Part shown: one piece after another, positions 29,499 through 38,737 of the stretch | How the letters are laid out: each line of letters starts with the position of its first letter | How positions within the stretch are numbered: position 1 is the first letter of the stretch | DNA from: Bacillota bacterium | Lineage (GTDB): Bacteria > Bacillota > Bacilli > Bacillales > Cytobacillaceae | Length of the DNA stretch: 62,319 nt | Direction of reading: 5' to 3' | NCBI GenBank assembly: GCA_030705955.1 | Contig: JAUZPL010000018.1 | Coordinates: forward strand, 1 to 62,319 | Position numbers and translations under genes: made by a program | Notes under the pieces: model-generated | What the model saw: only the letters and a program-made list of their open reading frames with translations | The model's database searches: none | What the model was told of the DNA's origin: nothing

Positions 29499-31232
29499 TT
29501 ATTTTTTAGTATAGGCTTTTTGAGAATTTAAATCTAAAGCTGTCCAAGCGGTTTGATCAGCAAAATACCTTGCCCAGCTAGCAATACCAGCTAAATGGTA
29601 TTTTCCATAAAGATCTGACCGTTTTTTTAAAGATAAATCATCCTCTATCCAAATTTTGTAGGTAGCATTCTCTTTTGCATTAAAATATTCGGCATAATTT
29701 TGTCCTGTTTTAGGATCATAGACAGGTGTTACCGCATATTCTTTTAGCCACTGTTTTACTTGATCCATGGTTAGTGCTTTAGATGACAACTCTTTCGTTC
29801 CGTCCGAATTTACTTGTTCTTTCCATAGTCTTGAATATAGTGGTACGCCCAGAACTAATTTTTGATTTGGCACCTTTGCCAATAGTTTTTGTAAATTGGA
29901 TTCAACCCATGGCAGACTTGCAACACTGCCTGAACCTGAAGAACTTCCCCAATGCTCATCATAGGCCATGACTATCACGTAATCAACAATTTGAGAAAGC
30001 CTTTTCCTTTCGTAAAAAGAAGACCAGTCACTGTCTGCAGCTGAAAAAGTAATATCAATTGAAATAACTAAGCCAGCATCATGTAAAAATGGCGCAGCTT
30101 CTCTTAAAAATTGTGTGACAAGTGGCCCATCTTCTTGATGAACATTTTCTATATCAAAATTAATTCCTTGTAATTGGTATGCTTTGCTATACTGAAGAAG
30201 TTGAGAAATCAATTTTTGACGAGTTTCGTAGTCTTTTAAAGCTTCATGGGTTAGAACGGGATCAAAATGATTGGAGAAAAGTCCCCACACCTGATACCCC
30301 TTTGATTTTGCCCATTTCGAATAGTCTAGAGATGCTAAATTTTTAATGTTTCCATTCTGATCATTCAAAGAAAACCATGTAGGGGAAACAACGTTTACAC
30401 CAGTTAATGTCGGTATTTTTGTATAGTCTGGGTTTTTAGAGTAAACCGCTTCCCATGTTAATTGGATAGGTCGGTTTATTTTTGAAAGTGTAAAAGGCTG
30501 TTTTATCTGAGTAATTTTAACTGTTTCCTTTTTACCCAATTTAACTATATCCTTTTTTAAATATCCGCTTATCCCATTTTCTTTCCGTACCAGATAAAAG
30601 CCGTCTTTTTCACCCTCTACCATCACAACTTCCTTCTTAAAAGTTTCTGCAGTATATGGTGATTGTAGGGATGGGCTTGTTCGAAGCCTAAGCCTTGCCC
30701 TATTCATTTCTTTTGTGGAAATGCTGCTACTTCTAAAGATTTCCCCATCATGTTGAATCCAAATGGCTTTTGTTCCATTTAATATTTTATATCGAATTGA
30801 ATAATAAGAAAGAATAGAGTCTAAGGAAATATATTCTCTTCCTTGTATGATTGTAAAGGATGGTACTTGAAGCTTTAATGGATGAGTATTTTCAAAATAG
30901 GTTAATGAGTCCAAAGGTATTTGGATAACCTTGTTTCTCGTTGTGATAATAATAGACTTTGATTTTTTATCAAGCAAAATGCTATTATCTATTTTTTTTT
31001 GGACAAATGCCAGTGGAACGTAAATTTTCTTACCCTCTAAATGTGCATTTCCAACTTGACTGCCATTGAAGAGAATTGGATTCACACCATGAAAAAAGGC
31101 CTTTTTTTCGCTTGATGCGAATGGGTAAAATACTAAGATTGATGATAAAAGTAAAATTATGGTAAGTCCAAATCCTCCAATAATCCAAGGAAGAGGTTTT
31201 TTTTTGTTACTTACGTATTCAATTTCTGCCAT
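29499..31232 (-). CDS. membrane-anchored glycoside hydrolase family 18 protein
   Basis: 577 aa. A short cytosolic tail and one N-terminal membrane segment (WIIGGFGLTIILLLSSILVF) place the rest outside. A copper-amine-oxidase-N-like/stalk region (KKIYVPLAFVQKKIDNSILL) and an SH3-like region (LRLRTSPSLQSPYTAE..GISGYLKKDIV) precede a GH18 barrel (about 270-570). The catalytic strand reads LQGINFDIENV: the last Asp and the acid Glu of DxxDxDxE are kept, and the first Asp is Gln. Similar proteins (YaaH/YdhD/SleL types) cut peptidoglycan or chitin-like sugars in spores and cell walls. Exact substrate unknown. Confidence 0.8.
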   Translation of the reverse strand: MAEIEYVSNKKKPLPWIIGGFGLTIILLLSSILVFYPFASSEKKAFFHGVNPILFNGSQVGNAHLEGKKIYVPLAFVQKKIDNSILLDKKSKSIIITTRNKVIQIPLDSLTYFENTHPLKLQVPSFTIIQGREYISLDSILSYYSIRYKILNGTKAIWIQHDGEIFRSSSISTKEMNRARLRLRTSPSLQSPYTAETFKKEVVMVEGEKDGFYLVRKENGISGYLKKDIVKLGKKETVKITQIKQPFTLSKINRPIQLTWEAVYSKNPDYTKIPTLTGVNVVSPTWFSLNDQNGNIKNLASLDYSKWAKSKGYQVWGLFSNHFDPVLTHEALKDYETRQKLISQLLQYSKAYQLQGINFDIENVHQEDGPLVTQFLREAAPFLHDAGLVISIDITFSAADSDWSSFYERKRLSQIVDYVIVMAYDEHWGSSSGSGSVASLPWVESNLQKLLAKVPNQKLVLGVPLYSRLWKEQVNSDGTKELSSKALTMDQVKQWLKEYAVTPVYDPKTGQNYAEYFNAKENATYKIWIEDDLSLKKRSDLYGKYHLAGIASWARYFADQTAWTALDLNSQKAYTKK

Positions 31233-31393
31233 GTTTCACTTCCCCCTCCATTCTATCGTAAGGTATTCATATTAAAATGAGAAGGCATTTTAATTAAATC
31301 TTTATTAAATACAAACTTGTCCTCTTTTCCCTATAAGTTATTACATGTTACAATAAGTAATAAGTGGATTATTTGAAGAAGGGATCTTATTAA

Positions 31394-31993
31394 ATGATAG
31401 AAATTATTTTAGTTTTGATTGCAGCATATCTTCTTGGTTCGATACCGTCCGGTTTAATTATTGGAAAAACATTTTATAAAACGGATATCCGTGAGCATGG
31501 TAGCGGAAATTTGGGTGGAACAAATACATTTCGAACATTGGGTATCAAAGCGGGTATGGCAGTAACCATTTCCGATATTTTAAAAGGAACGCTGGCTGCT
31601 TCATTACCAATCCTTTTTATGGTGCATATTCATCCATTACTTGCTGGTGTTTTTGCTGTAATTGGACATATGTATCCAATTTTTGCAGGCTTTCGTGGTG
31701 GAAAGGCAGTGGCTACCTCTGGAGGCGTTCTACTATTTTATACGCCAATGATGTTTGTTATTGTACTTTTAATCTTTTTTTTGAGTTTATATTTAACTAA
31801 ATATGTTTCCTTGTCCTCCATGCTAGCTGGTCTTTCGGCTATTGTTTATGCATTAATAATTGGTATCATTCACAAATTGGATATCCCGCTTATTATAGTG
31901 GTTTTTGTCTTGGTTTCATTTGTATTTTATCGACACCGTGCAAACATTAAGAGGATATTGAATAAAACAGAACCAAAAATAAAGTGGCTTTAA
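31394..31993 (+). CDS. plsY: acyl-phosphate:glycerol-3-phosphate acyltransferase
   Basis: 199 aa with five predicted membrane segments. It transfers the acyl group from acyl-phosphate to glycerol-3-phosphate, the first step of phosphatidic acid synthesis. Motifs: [52 protein letters not shown]. This is yneS of B. subtilis, with conserved position divergent from the yneT-parE-parC unit. Confidence 0.95.
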   Translation: MIEIILVLIAAYLLGSIPSGLIIGKTFYKTDIREHGSGNLGGTNTFRTLGIKAGMAVTISDILKGTLAASLPILFMVHIHPLLAGVFAVIGHMYPIFAGFRGGKAVATSGGVLLFYTPMMFVIVLLIFFLSLYLTKYVSLSSMLAGLSAIVYALIIGIIHKLDIPLIIVVFVLVSFVFYRHRANIKRILNKTEPKIKWL

Positions 31994-31996
31994 AGG

Positions 31997-32024
31997 AACC
32001 TAGGTTCTTTTAAAGCTTTTTTTA
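31997..32024 (+). terminator. terminator after plsY
   Basis: AAGGAACC and GGTTCTTT form a short stem, followed by AAAGCTTTTTTTATTTT. Confidence 0.6.
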
Positions 32025-32204
32025 TTTTGAGACAAACATTGTAAGTTTTTGGGTAATTTTGCTATAATTTATTTAAAATGTAATTTTTAAAAGTTTAAAA
32101 TCTAATTCGAGAAAATTTTGGCGAATTATTTTGTTTCTTGTTGAATATAAATGGAAAGCATAGGAATTTGTCAGCTTTTAATTTATGAAAAGGATGGTCT
32201 TGAT

Positions 32205-33323
32205 ATGAATTTAGATGGTTTTTTTGTTAAGGAAGTTCCCTTCCCTTACTTTGTTTTAGATCAAAATCTAGAAATTCAAGAAAAATCAATTCAAGCCGAA
32301 AAATCCCTTCAAAATAAGAAATCTTTCATCGAATTAATTGACATTGAATATCAAAATGCACTCAGGGCTTTCCTTCAAAATCCTTTAGCAGAAGGCTACA
32401 AGGAAGCATTGCTTACCGAAAACAGTGGTTATAAGTTTTTTTATCAAATTTATAAGGCGGTTGATCAATACTCAAACATTCATGTTTATTGTTTACGGGT
32501 TAAGGCTGAACTTGCTGAAATGAACGATATGTTAGTAGCGGTAGAAAAAAAGCTCCTTCAATTTAATCGTGATTTAATTGAAAAAAAGGATTATATAGAG
32601 AAAACTGTAGAAGAAATGAATTATGTTGTAAATACAGTTGATCAGCATAATCACATTCAAAATTTAGCAGCAAGTATTGCACATGAAATTCGTAATCCTC
32701 TTACAACTGTTAAAGGTTTTCTTCAGCTTTTAAAACCATATTTACAGGAAATTGGTAAAGCGGAATATGCTGATGTAGCATTGGATGAAATAAACCGAGC
32801 AAATAATATTATTTATGAATTTTTAAATATTGCAAAGCCTCAAACATCCACTGTCCATGACATTTCAGTTAATAGGCTTGTAAAGGATATTGTAATGCTT
32901 TATGAAAGTGAAGCGATTTTGAGAAATATCCAAATTTTCACCTCCTTTTCTAATGTTGACTCTATGATTTCCATAGACCCTAATCAGCTTAAACAGGTAC
33001 TTGTTAATTTAATAAAAAATGCAATGGAAGCATTGGATGATTGCTCTGCGTTGGATAAAACTATCCGTATTTCAACATCAGTTGACTCTGAAAATACTTT
33101 TATAAAAGTTTCAGATAGTGGCTGTGGAATGTCTGAAGCTACAATTGCTCGCCTGTTTACACCTTTTTTCTCAACTAAAGAAAAAGGGACAGGAATTGGA
33201 TTAAGCCTTTGTAAAAAAATAGTCGAGGATAGTGGCGGTACTATTCTGCTAGAAAGCTTAATAGGAAAGGGAACAACCTTTACAATTTCCTTCCCAAGTT
33301 TAATAGTAGCTTTGACTAACTAA
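32205..33323 (+). CDS. sporulation-type sensor histidine kinase
   Basis: 372 aa from the ATG at 32205, where AAAAGGA lies upstream; the ATG at 32151 has no ribosome site. An N-terminal PAS-like region (FPYFVLDQNLEIQEKS) and a coiled coil lead into the H-box LAASIAHEIRNPLTTVKGFL, then the N-box NLIKNAMEAL, G1 SDSGCGM and G2 GTGIGLSLCK. The HEIRNPLT.(V/I)KGF.QLL(K/R) box is typical of the sporulation phosphorelay kinases KinA-KinE. No transmembrane segment is seen. A role in feeding Spo0F is a family-based inference. Confidence 0.85.
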   Translation: MNLDGFFVKEVPFPYFVLDQNLEIQEKSIQAEKSLQNKKSFIELIDIEYQNALRAFLQNPLAEGYKEALLTENSGYKFFYQIYKAVDQYSNIHVYCLRVKAELAEMNDMLVAVEKKLLQFNRDLIEKKDYIEKTVEEMNYVVNTVDQHNHIQNLAASIAHEIRNPLTTVKGFLQLLKPYLQEIGKAEYADVALDEINRANNIIYEFLNIAKPQTSTVHDISVNRLVKDIVMLYESEAILRNIQIFTSFSNVDSMISIDPNQLKQVLVNLIKNAMEALDDCSALDKTIRISTSVDSENTFIKVSDSGCGMSEATIARLFTPFFSTKEKGTGIGLSLCKKIVEDSGGTILLESLIGKGTTFTISFPSLIVALTN

Positions 33324-33414
33324 AATTTTCATTCACAAAATCTTACCATTCCTTTCACCCATATTGTTGTAAAATGGGAATAAATCAGTATGTGATCTGA
33401 AAGGAAGAAGATAT

Positions 33415-33609
33415 ATGAGCAGCCTAGTTGATAAAAGAAATCAAAATTTTTTCTTTTCCACATCCGTTTCAAATCAACAAACTGAGGAAGATGGATTTAT
33501 TGTTGAATTTTATCCAGTGAATGAAAATTTATCTTCTAGTGTTGGACCTGCTATTACAACAAAAAATTTTGAAGAATTAATAAATCTAATTGAACAACTG
33601 GATGAATAA
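33415..33609 (+). CDS. small acidic protein, unknown
   Basis: 64 aa starting at ATG 33415 after GAAAGGAAG. It is acidic and mostly polar, with a short helix TTKNFEELINLIEQLDE at the end. No signal peptide or known motif. It is convergent with the HesB-like gene and shares its terminator. Function not recognised. Confidence 0.6.
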   Translation: MSSLVDKRNQNFFFSTSVSNQQTEEDGFIVEFYPVNENLSSSVGPAITTKNFEELINLIEQLDE

Positions 33610-33688
33610 GAAAAGCGCAATCAACTTGTGTATCCTGTACTTCTGAGCTAGATAGTTCTTTAAGTTCCAATTCTTATCTTTCCGAAAA

Positions 33689-33720
33689 AAAACAGAATTT
33701 CCAAAAGGAAATTCTGTTTT
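33689..33720. terminator. shared bidirectional terminator
   Basis: AAACAGAATTTCC and GGAAATTCTGTTT pair over 13 bp with a 4-base loop, flanked by A and T runs. It ends the rightward small gene and lies directly at the stop of the leftward HesB-like gene. Confidence 0.8.
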
Positions 33721-34011
33721 TTAGATGGTTATGATTTGAAATTTACCTTTCCCCAAAACATCTTGTAAATGATCTAGCTTTGTATCATTAAAATATGGCA
33801 GATCCTTCTCATGAATTAAAATTTGCAATTCATCAAAATCATATAGTTGATCATTATTTAGCTTCCGCTCTTCCAGAGACAGATTTAATTTAGGACCACC
33901 TCAACCAATTCCCATGCTTAAACGTACATATAATGTTTCCTGTTCATTTCTTTTCTCTTTATTCAATATATCCAGTAAGATTTCTTTGGCACTTGCTGTA
34001 ATCTTAAACAT
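33721..34011 (-). CDS. HesB-like selenoprotein (in-frame TGA as Sec37)
   Basis: 96 aa counting one Sec. ATG 34011 opens MFKITASAKEILLDILNKEK. Codon 37 is TGA (33901-33903) in the context RLSMGIG-U-GGPKLNLSL, and the frame continues as YDFDELQILIHEKDLPYFND to TAA 33721-33723. The fold matches the HesB/IscA-like family (YneR position), and a U-G-G motif after the SMGIG strand matches the HesB-like selenoproteins described in bacteria. Sec replaces a Cys used for Fe-S or redox chemistry. A small CTCT-GGA-AGAG hairpin lies 22 bases past the TGA. The frame is invisible to standard ORF calling. Confidence 0.8.
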
Positions 34012-34049
34012 ATAGAAATCCCCCAACTCATCTTAAAAAAGATGATTGT

Positions 34050-34955
34050 TTATTTCTCTAAATATTGTACGATTTCTTCACAAATTTCATGTGTTTTTAA
34101 AGCATCTATTGCCGTAATACTTGGTTTTATATCTTTTCTAATTGCTTCAGTAAATTCGGAAATAATTTGTTCAAAGCCTCGTTTATATAAAGTAGAGTCC
34201 CAATCATGAAAAGAATACTTTGTTTCAGTCTTATTTTGGCTTACCATCCATTCTGACAAATTAACAACCGTTCTTTTTTCGTTTGAGCCCATTATTTCTA
34301 GCTTTTCCTCCACGACTCCACTATCCCTATTCATTATAGCAAGTCCTATTTTACCCTTTGCGCTGAATTGTACAACAACTGAATATAGAAGTCCATCCTG
34401 TATTCTTCCATTAATGGTTGCCACTTCTATTTCATCGTTTAAAAGAAAGCGAACTGTATCAACGACATGGATGAAATCATCAAATATAAACGTACGAATG
34501 TCGGATGGAAGTAATTTCCTATTTTTTTGCAAAATAATCATATTTATATCATTCATTTTAGTAAGATCCTCATAAGCTGGTGCAAATCTTCGATTAAAGC
34601 CAGTCATTAAGATGACATTATTTTCTTCAGCTAGGTCTACCAGCTCTTTTGATGTTTGAAAGTCATATGTAATGGGTTTGTCAACATAAACGTGAATCCC
34701 TGCAGACAATAGTTGTTTTACAATCATATAATGTGATTCAGTAGATGAATGTACAAAAGCCCCTTGTATTCCAGCTTCAATTAAAGCTAAAAGGCTCTGA
34801 TGAGTGTGTGTAAAACGATATTTATTACTTATATCAATAAGTTTTTCTTCATTTCTAGTATATAGATGCCATTCAATTTCTTTCAAGCTACTTACGACAG
34901 GGAGATATGCTTTTTGGGCAATATCCCCAAGACCAATGATCCCTATTTTTAACAT
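34050..34955 (-). CDS. Gfo/Idh/MocA family NAD(P)-dependent oxidoreductase
   Basis: 301 aa from the ATG at 34955, preceded by GGAGAG; the extended frame to 34982 has no site. The nucleotide fold is at the N terminus: LKIGIIGLGDIAQKAYLPVV, then FVHSSTESHYMIVKQLLSAG and HVYVDKPITYD with the EKP-like motif as DKP. The C-terminal half is the alpha/beta dimer domain. Family members oxidise or reduce sugars and related compounds; the substrate is unknown. It lies between the HesB-like and yneQ genes, an insertion relative to B. subtilis. Confidence 0.85.
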   Translation of the reverse strand: MLKIGIIGLGDIAQKAYLPVVSSLKEIEWHLYTRNEEKLIDISNKYRFTHTHQSLLALIEAGIQGAFVHSSTESHYMIVKQLLSAGIHVYVDKPITYDFQTSKELVDLAEENNVILMTGFNRRFAPAYEDLTKMNDINMIILQKNRKLLPSDIRTFIFDDFIHVVDTVRFLLNDEIEVATINGRIQDGLLYSVVVQFSAKGKIGLAIMNRDSGVVEEKLEIMGSNEKRTVVNLSEWMVSQNKTETKYSFHDWDSTLYKRGFEQIISEFTEAIRKDIKPSITAIDALKTHEICEEIVQYLEK

Positions 34956-34975
34956 GCAATTTCTCTCCTCGACAA

Positions 34976-35266
34976 CTACCAAATATGTTCAAATAACCCT
35001 TCTTTTTTTAAGATCTCTACCTGTTTATCTCCAACCAAGTCAAAATGGGAATATCCATTTTGTCTATGGTCAATCCATTCCTTTTTTAACCCATATTTCT
35101 GTCCCCACAAAGCAAGCTTTTCGAGGTCATTACAACCCACCTTTGTCACTGTCTTGCATCCTGGGAATCGATCATCAAGCCAAAAATGGGTCAGAAAGGC
35201 AATTTCACCTTGATCAATTTTCCTTTTCCAATTTAGTAATTCTTGTTTTTTTATGCCAAAGGCCAA
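34976..35266 (-). CDS. yneQ: YneQ family protein
   Basis: 96 aa from a TTG at 35266 with AGGTGG 8 bases upstream; two GTG codons further up overlap that site. AFGIKKQELLNWKRKIDQGE, IAFLTHFWLDDRFPGCKTVT and YGLKKEWIDHRQNGYSHFDL match the small Bacillus YneQ family of unknown function. Position between yneP and the HesB gene is as in B. subtilis. Confidence 0.8.
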   Translation of the reverse strand: MAFGIKKQELLNWKRKIDQGEIAFLTHFWLDDRFPGCKTVTKVGCNDLEKLALWGQKYGLKKEWIDHRQNGYSHFDLVGDKQVEILKKEGLFEHIW

Positions 35267-35286
35267 TGAAATCACCACCTAACTGG

Positions 35287-35706
35287 TTATTTCCTTTTTG
35301 CTTTTTCATATGCTTCATGCCACTCAGGATACAATTTTCTAAAGGAAACAGGACGAAAATTTTCCTTCCTAATACAAACATGTTGAGAAAATCCAGTAAC
35401 AGCTAGATCCCCGTTTTCCTTTAGAATTTCATAGCCATACGTACTCCGAAATCCATCATATTCCTCTATCCATGTCTTAACAATTGCTTTTTCCCCATAT
35501 CTTAAAGGTTTTTTATAGGAGGCTTGTATATCTAGTACAGGTGAAATAATCCCGTCTTTTTCAAGTTCAGCATAATTAAAACCTAGTTCCTCGATTAAAG
35601 CGGTGCGTCCAATCTCCATCCAAATAAGGTAATTTGCGTGATAAACAACACCCATTTGATCAGTTTCTGCATAACGTACTTCTACTTCCTTCGTTGTAAC
35701 TAGCAT
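35287..35706 (-). CDS. yneP: acyl-CoA thioesterase, YbgC/YneP type
   Basis: 139 aa hot-dog fold: TKEVEVRYAETDQMGVVYHA with the catalytic Asp in the YAETDQMG strand, NYLIWMEIGRTALIEELGFN and RSTYGYEILKENGDLAVTGF. Length and start match 4-hydroxybenzoyl-CoA thioesterase family proteins that hydrolyse acyl-CoA. Its start overlaps the end of the AAA gene by seven bases. Confidence 0.9.
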   Translation of the reverse strand: MLVTTKEVEVRYAETDQMGVVYHANYLIWMEIGRTALIEELGFNYAELEKDGIISPVLDIQASYKKPLRYGEKAIVKTWIEEYDGFRSTYGYEILKENGDLAVTGFSQHVCIRKENFRPVSFRKLYPEWHEAYEKAKRK

Positions 35707-38051
35707 ATTTGTCCTCCTTTTTCTAATTTATGAAACGCCTTTTCAACATCCTCTGCTTCTAAATACATAGCCTTATCCAGGAGTATTTCATTGTTACTCT
35801 CATCCATTAATCTCAAGGCCTGAACTTGAATCATTTCATCAACAAGGTTGGTTGCAAACCGCCCATTTCCATTATATTTCTGTTTGCTTAGGGTATCATG
35901 GATCAAGTTAACAGCATCCTCAGTTAGTTGATATTGATACCTGCTAGCATAGGTTTTGATTATCGAAAAAAGTTCATCTGCCTCATAATCGGGAAAGTGG
36001 AAAAACTTTTTAAATCTTGATACAAGACCAGGGTTACTGCCAAGCAACTTTTCAATTTCATTCGGATATCCAGCAAGGACTACAACAAGATTGTCATTAT
36101 GTTTTGTCATTTCATCAACTAATGTATCAATTGCTTCTTTTCCAAAATCACCAGGTGTTTGTCCTAACAAAGAATATGCTTCATCAATGAATAAAACTCC
36201 CCCTAGTGCCTCTTTTATCTTTCTCCTGGTTTTATCTGCTGTTTGCCCAACATATCCGGCAACAAAATCAGCCCTGCTAGATACGATTAAATGGCCACGT
36301 TTTAAGATTCCACATTCCTGAAGTAGCTCAGAATAAATTTTAGCTACAGTCGTTTTTCCAGTTCCGGGATTTCCGGTAAAAACAGAATGAATCTGAATTG
36401 GAACGGTTGGCAGTCCTTTATTTCTCCTGAATTGCTGCATCTTAACAAAAGAAATGAGGGAACGCATTTCTTCCTTAAGGGAATTCAAACCGATTAATTG
36501 ATTTAGTTGATCAAAAGGAGGTTCCTTTTTTTTATTTTTTATCACTAAGAAATCTGTTCTTTCCAAAAGTGTATAGTACAGGATGTCCTGATCTTTTCTT
36601 TGTTGATTTGAGCCTTTTTTGAAAATAGCATCTAAGATAATATTTCGGGCCGTTCTTGCATTTCCAAAGGTTTCGTCAACCCTTTCCTGTTCTAGGCGAT
36701 AACTAATTTCCTTTTTTGCCTCATCAGATAAAATAAAATCATTTTCTTCAGCTACATTTTCAGCGATTTGAACTAATTCCTCATTGGAATAATCTTGTAG
36801 TTGAATAAAATTAGATTGTGGGAAACGGCTTCGTAATCCTGGATTGGCATTTAAAAACATTCTCATCTCTTCTGGATAACCCGCCAAAATGACCGCGAAT
36901 TTTCCTTCGTACTCATTGCTGGTCATAAGTGATACAAGAGTATCAATGACTGTTTGACCATAATCATTACCGGTTTGGCCTTCCCTTTTTAAGCTATAGG
37001 CTTCATCAATAAAAAGAACACCACCAATAGCTCGTTCAACAATAGCTCGTACATTTTCTTCTGTTTGTCCAACAAAAGCTCCAACTAATTGAGATCGGTC
37101 TGCTTCAATCACTTCTTCTCTAGGTAATACACCCAGTTCATGATAAATTTTAGCAAGTAAACGAGCCAACGTTGTTTTTCCAGTACCAGGATTCCCTGTT
37201 AAAATCATATTAAGGCTGAGTTCATCCTTTGTTTGGAACCCTTTTTCTTTTCGTTCCTTTTGGTATTTTAAAAATCTGTAAAAATTATTAACTCTAGTCT
37301 TAACTAAATTCATTCCAATCATTTTATTTAATTGGTCCAAGGCTATTTCATTTTTACGATCTTCATTTTTGCTTTCTTCCTGAAATAATGAATGCCACTG
37401 TGATTGAATTTCCTCAATTTTAGTTTGGTGCTGTTTTAGATTTTGATAATGACTTGAATTATGAAAAACTCCTGTTACGGATTCATCAAACTCTTCAGTG
37501 GCACGTAAAAGTGCGACAGTTTCTTCAATAATGTTGGAGAGTAATTCTGACAGTTTCTCATATGTTTCAGAAAAATCCAAGTAATCCATACTTAATGCCA
37601 TTTTTTGCTTTTTATGAAGATCCTCTAGCTCATCTTCTGCTTCCTCTAAAAAAGTATGGCAAATTTGTATGTATTGCTCTGCAAACTTCTTCTTAGCAGT
37701 TCGATTATCAGATTCTCTAATTGATGGGAATGTAAGGATATCTAATATATTTTGTTTCTTTTTCCATTCGTATTGAACCATAAATTGATTAGCTTTAGTA
37801 TTTTCATGGTCGATTTGAAGTGCTTCTTCCATCCATGAAAGTGCCAATGAATCATTTTTGTTTTTCCCAATTCTTGAAAAGGCTGCAATGGTTAGAATTA
37901 ATGACTTTAAAGATGGCTCTTCTATCTGTTTCATATAGGAAAATAATTGATTTTCGTTAGAAATAAACCCTTTCTTTTTTAATTCCGCCTCCCAATTTGA
38001 GATTTTTTCATCTATATTCATAAATTGGATATGTTGATCCACGATTATCAC
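35700..38051 (-). CDS. double AAA ATPase, SpoVK/CbxX-CfxQ type
   Basis: A protein of 773-783 aa; the start is unclear because neither GTG 38051 nor ATG 38021 has a good ribosome site. After an N-terminal helical region (about 1-250), two AAA modules of the CbxX/CfqX family follow. Module one is LTGNPGTGKTTLARLLAKIY with GVLFIDEAYSL and a GLRSRFPQ arginine-finger segment. Module two is FTGNPGTGKTTVAKIYSELL with the same Walker B and GLVSRFKKF. B. subtilis SpoVK has a single such module of about 320 aa. A sporulation role is inferred from family and spore-gene context. Confidence 0.85.
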   Translation of the reverse strand: MIIVDQHIQFMNIDEKISNWEAELKKKGFISNENQLFSYMKQIEEPSLKSLILTIAAFSRIGKNKNDSLALSWMEEALQIDHENTKANQFMVQYEWKKKQNILDILTFPSIRESDNRTAKKKFAEQYIQICHTFLEEAEDELEDLHKKQKMALSMDYLDFSETYEKLSELLSNIIEETVALLRATEEFDESVTGVFHNSSHYQNLKQHQTKIEEIQSQWHSLFQEESKNEDRKNEIALDQLNKMIGMNLVKTRVNNFYRFLKYQKERKEKGFQTKDELSLNMILTGNPGTGKTTLARLLAKIYHELGVLPREEVIEADRSQLVGAFVGQTEENVRAIVERAIGGVLFIDEAYSLKREGQTGNDYGQTVIDTLVSLMTSNEYEGKFAVILAGYPEEMRMFLNANPGLRSRFPQSNFIQLQDYSNEELVQIAENVAEENDFILSDEAKKEISYRLEQERVDETFGNARTARNIILDAIFKKGSNQQRKDQDILYYTLLERTDFLVIKNKKKEPPFDQLNQLIGLNSLKEEMRSLISFVKMQQFRRNKGLPTVPIQIHSVFTGNPGTGKTTVAKIYSELLQECGILKRGHLIVSSRADFVAGYVGQTADKTRRKIKEALGGVLFIDEAYSLLGQTPGDFGKEAIDTLVDEMTKHNDNLVVVLAGYPNEIEKLLGSNPGLVSRFKKFFHFPDYEADELFSIIKTYASRYQYQLTEDAVNLIHDTLSKQKYNGNGRFATNLVDEMIQVQALRLMDESNNEILLDKAMYLEAEDVEKAFHKLEKGGQIC

Positions 38052-38114
38052 TTCTTCTGTATGAATTTCATCCTTTATCTTAACACAAATAGAGAAATGC
38101 GACTAAAGAAAAAA

Positions 38115-38138
38115 GTCCATTCCAATTTCGGAATAGAC
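38115..38138. terminator. terminator after tlp
   Basis: GTC(C)ATTCC and GGAAT(A)GAC form a stem with a short AATTTC loop, with A-rich sequence left and T-rich sequence right. Confidence 0.6.
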
Positions 38139-38150
38139 CTTCTTTATTAT

Positions 38151-38390
38151 TTATTTAAAGCTATTTTCACTGGCATTTGCTTCATCTTTTACTTCAGAAC
38201 GCATGGCCTCTAAGCTTTCACGTCTGCGTTGATTCTTGGCTTCAACATTTTGACGTTGCTCAGCACTATCGCTAAATTCAAGTGTCTCTTCGGCTCTACT
38301 TATATTTTCTTCAGTATTATGAATCATGGACTGAAGTTTTTCAACATTATCGCTTCGATCATCTGGCTTTGGTTTGTTTTGGTATTCCAT
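38151..38390 (-). CDS. tlp: small acid-soluble spore protein Tlp
   Basis: 79 aa. The YQNKPKPDDRSDNVEKLQSM start and the alternating acidic/basic helix ENISRAEETLEFSDSAEQRQ are characteristic of Tlp, a minor small acid-soluble spore protein of the forespore. GGAGG lies 9 bases upstream. Next to sspN as in B. subtilis; expression under a forespore sigma factor is expected from the family. Confidence 0.9.
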   Translation of the reverse strand: MEYQNKPKPDDRSDNVEKLQSMIHNTEENISRAEETLEFSDSAEQRQNVEAKNQRRRESLEAMRSEVKDEANASENSFK

Positions 38391-38494
38391 TTTTGTTCCC
38401 TCCTAGTTTCGTAAATGGTACAGATATAGTTTGTATCCAGCCTTGAAAAAATATCACGAAAAAATATGGTTAGTTTTTTGAAAAAAAAATAAAA

Positions 38495-38517
38495 AAGACT
38501 CGTAACACACGAGTCTT
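38495..38517 (-). terminator. terminator after sspN
   Basis: AAGACTCG and CGAGTCTT pair across seven bases; leftward the stem is followed by TTTTTTATTTTTTTTT. Confidence 0.75.
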
Positions 38518-38524
38518 ATCGATT

Positions 38525-38668
38525 TCATTCACCTTTTGTTTGAATTACTTGGGCGTGTTTGCCACTTGTATCCTGCATCTGTTTTCCTTTATTTCCACCA
38601 AAACCGCGTGGTTGGGTTCCAATATGGTTAGGAACAAATTGCTTACTATCTTTTTTTGGATTACTCAT
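38525..38668 (-). CDS. sspN: small acid-soluble spore protein N
   Basis: 47 aa, too short for ordinary ORF calling. ATG 38668 follows [28 protein letters not shown] and [10 protein letters not shown], ending VIQTKGE, match SspN closely. SspN is a minor acid-soluble spore protein found in the forespore of Bacillus. The tlp-sspN order is conserved. Confidence 0.92.
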   Translation of the reverse strand: MSNPKKDSKQFVPNHIGTQPRGFGGNKGKQMQDTSGKHAQVIQTKGE

Positions 38669-38737
38669 AACATGATCCCTCCTCATTAATATCATGACCA
38701 TTGAAGGGTGAGAACATGTTTGGTAAACAATGAGAAA

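Noticed and set aside
29499-31232. GH18 protein as catalytically dead
   Set aside because: Only the first Asp of DxxDxDxE is changed; the catalytic Glu and the preceding Asp remain, as in several active spore-lytic relatives.
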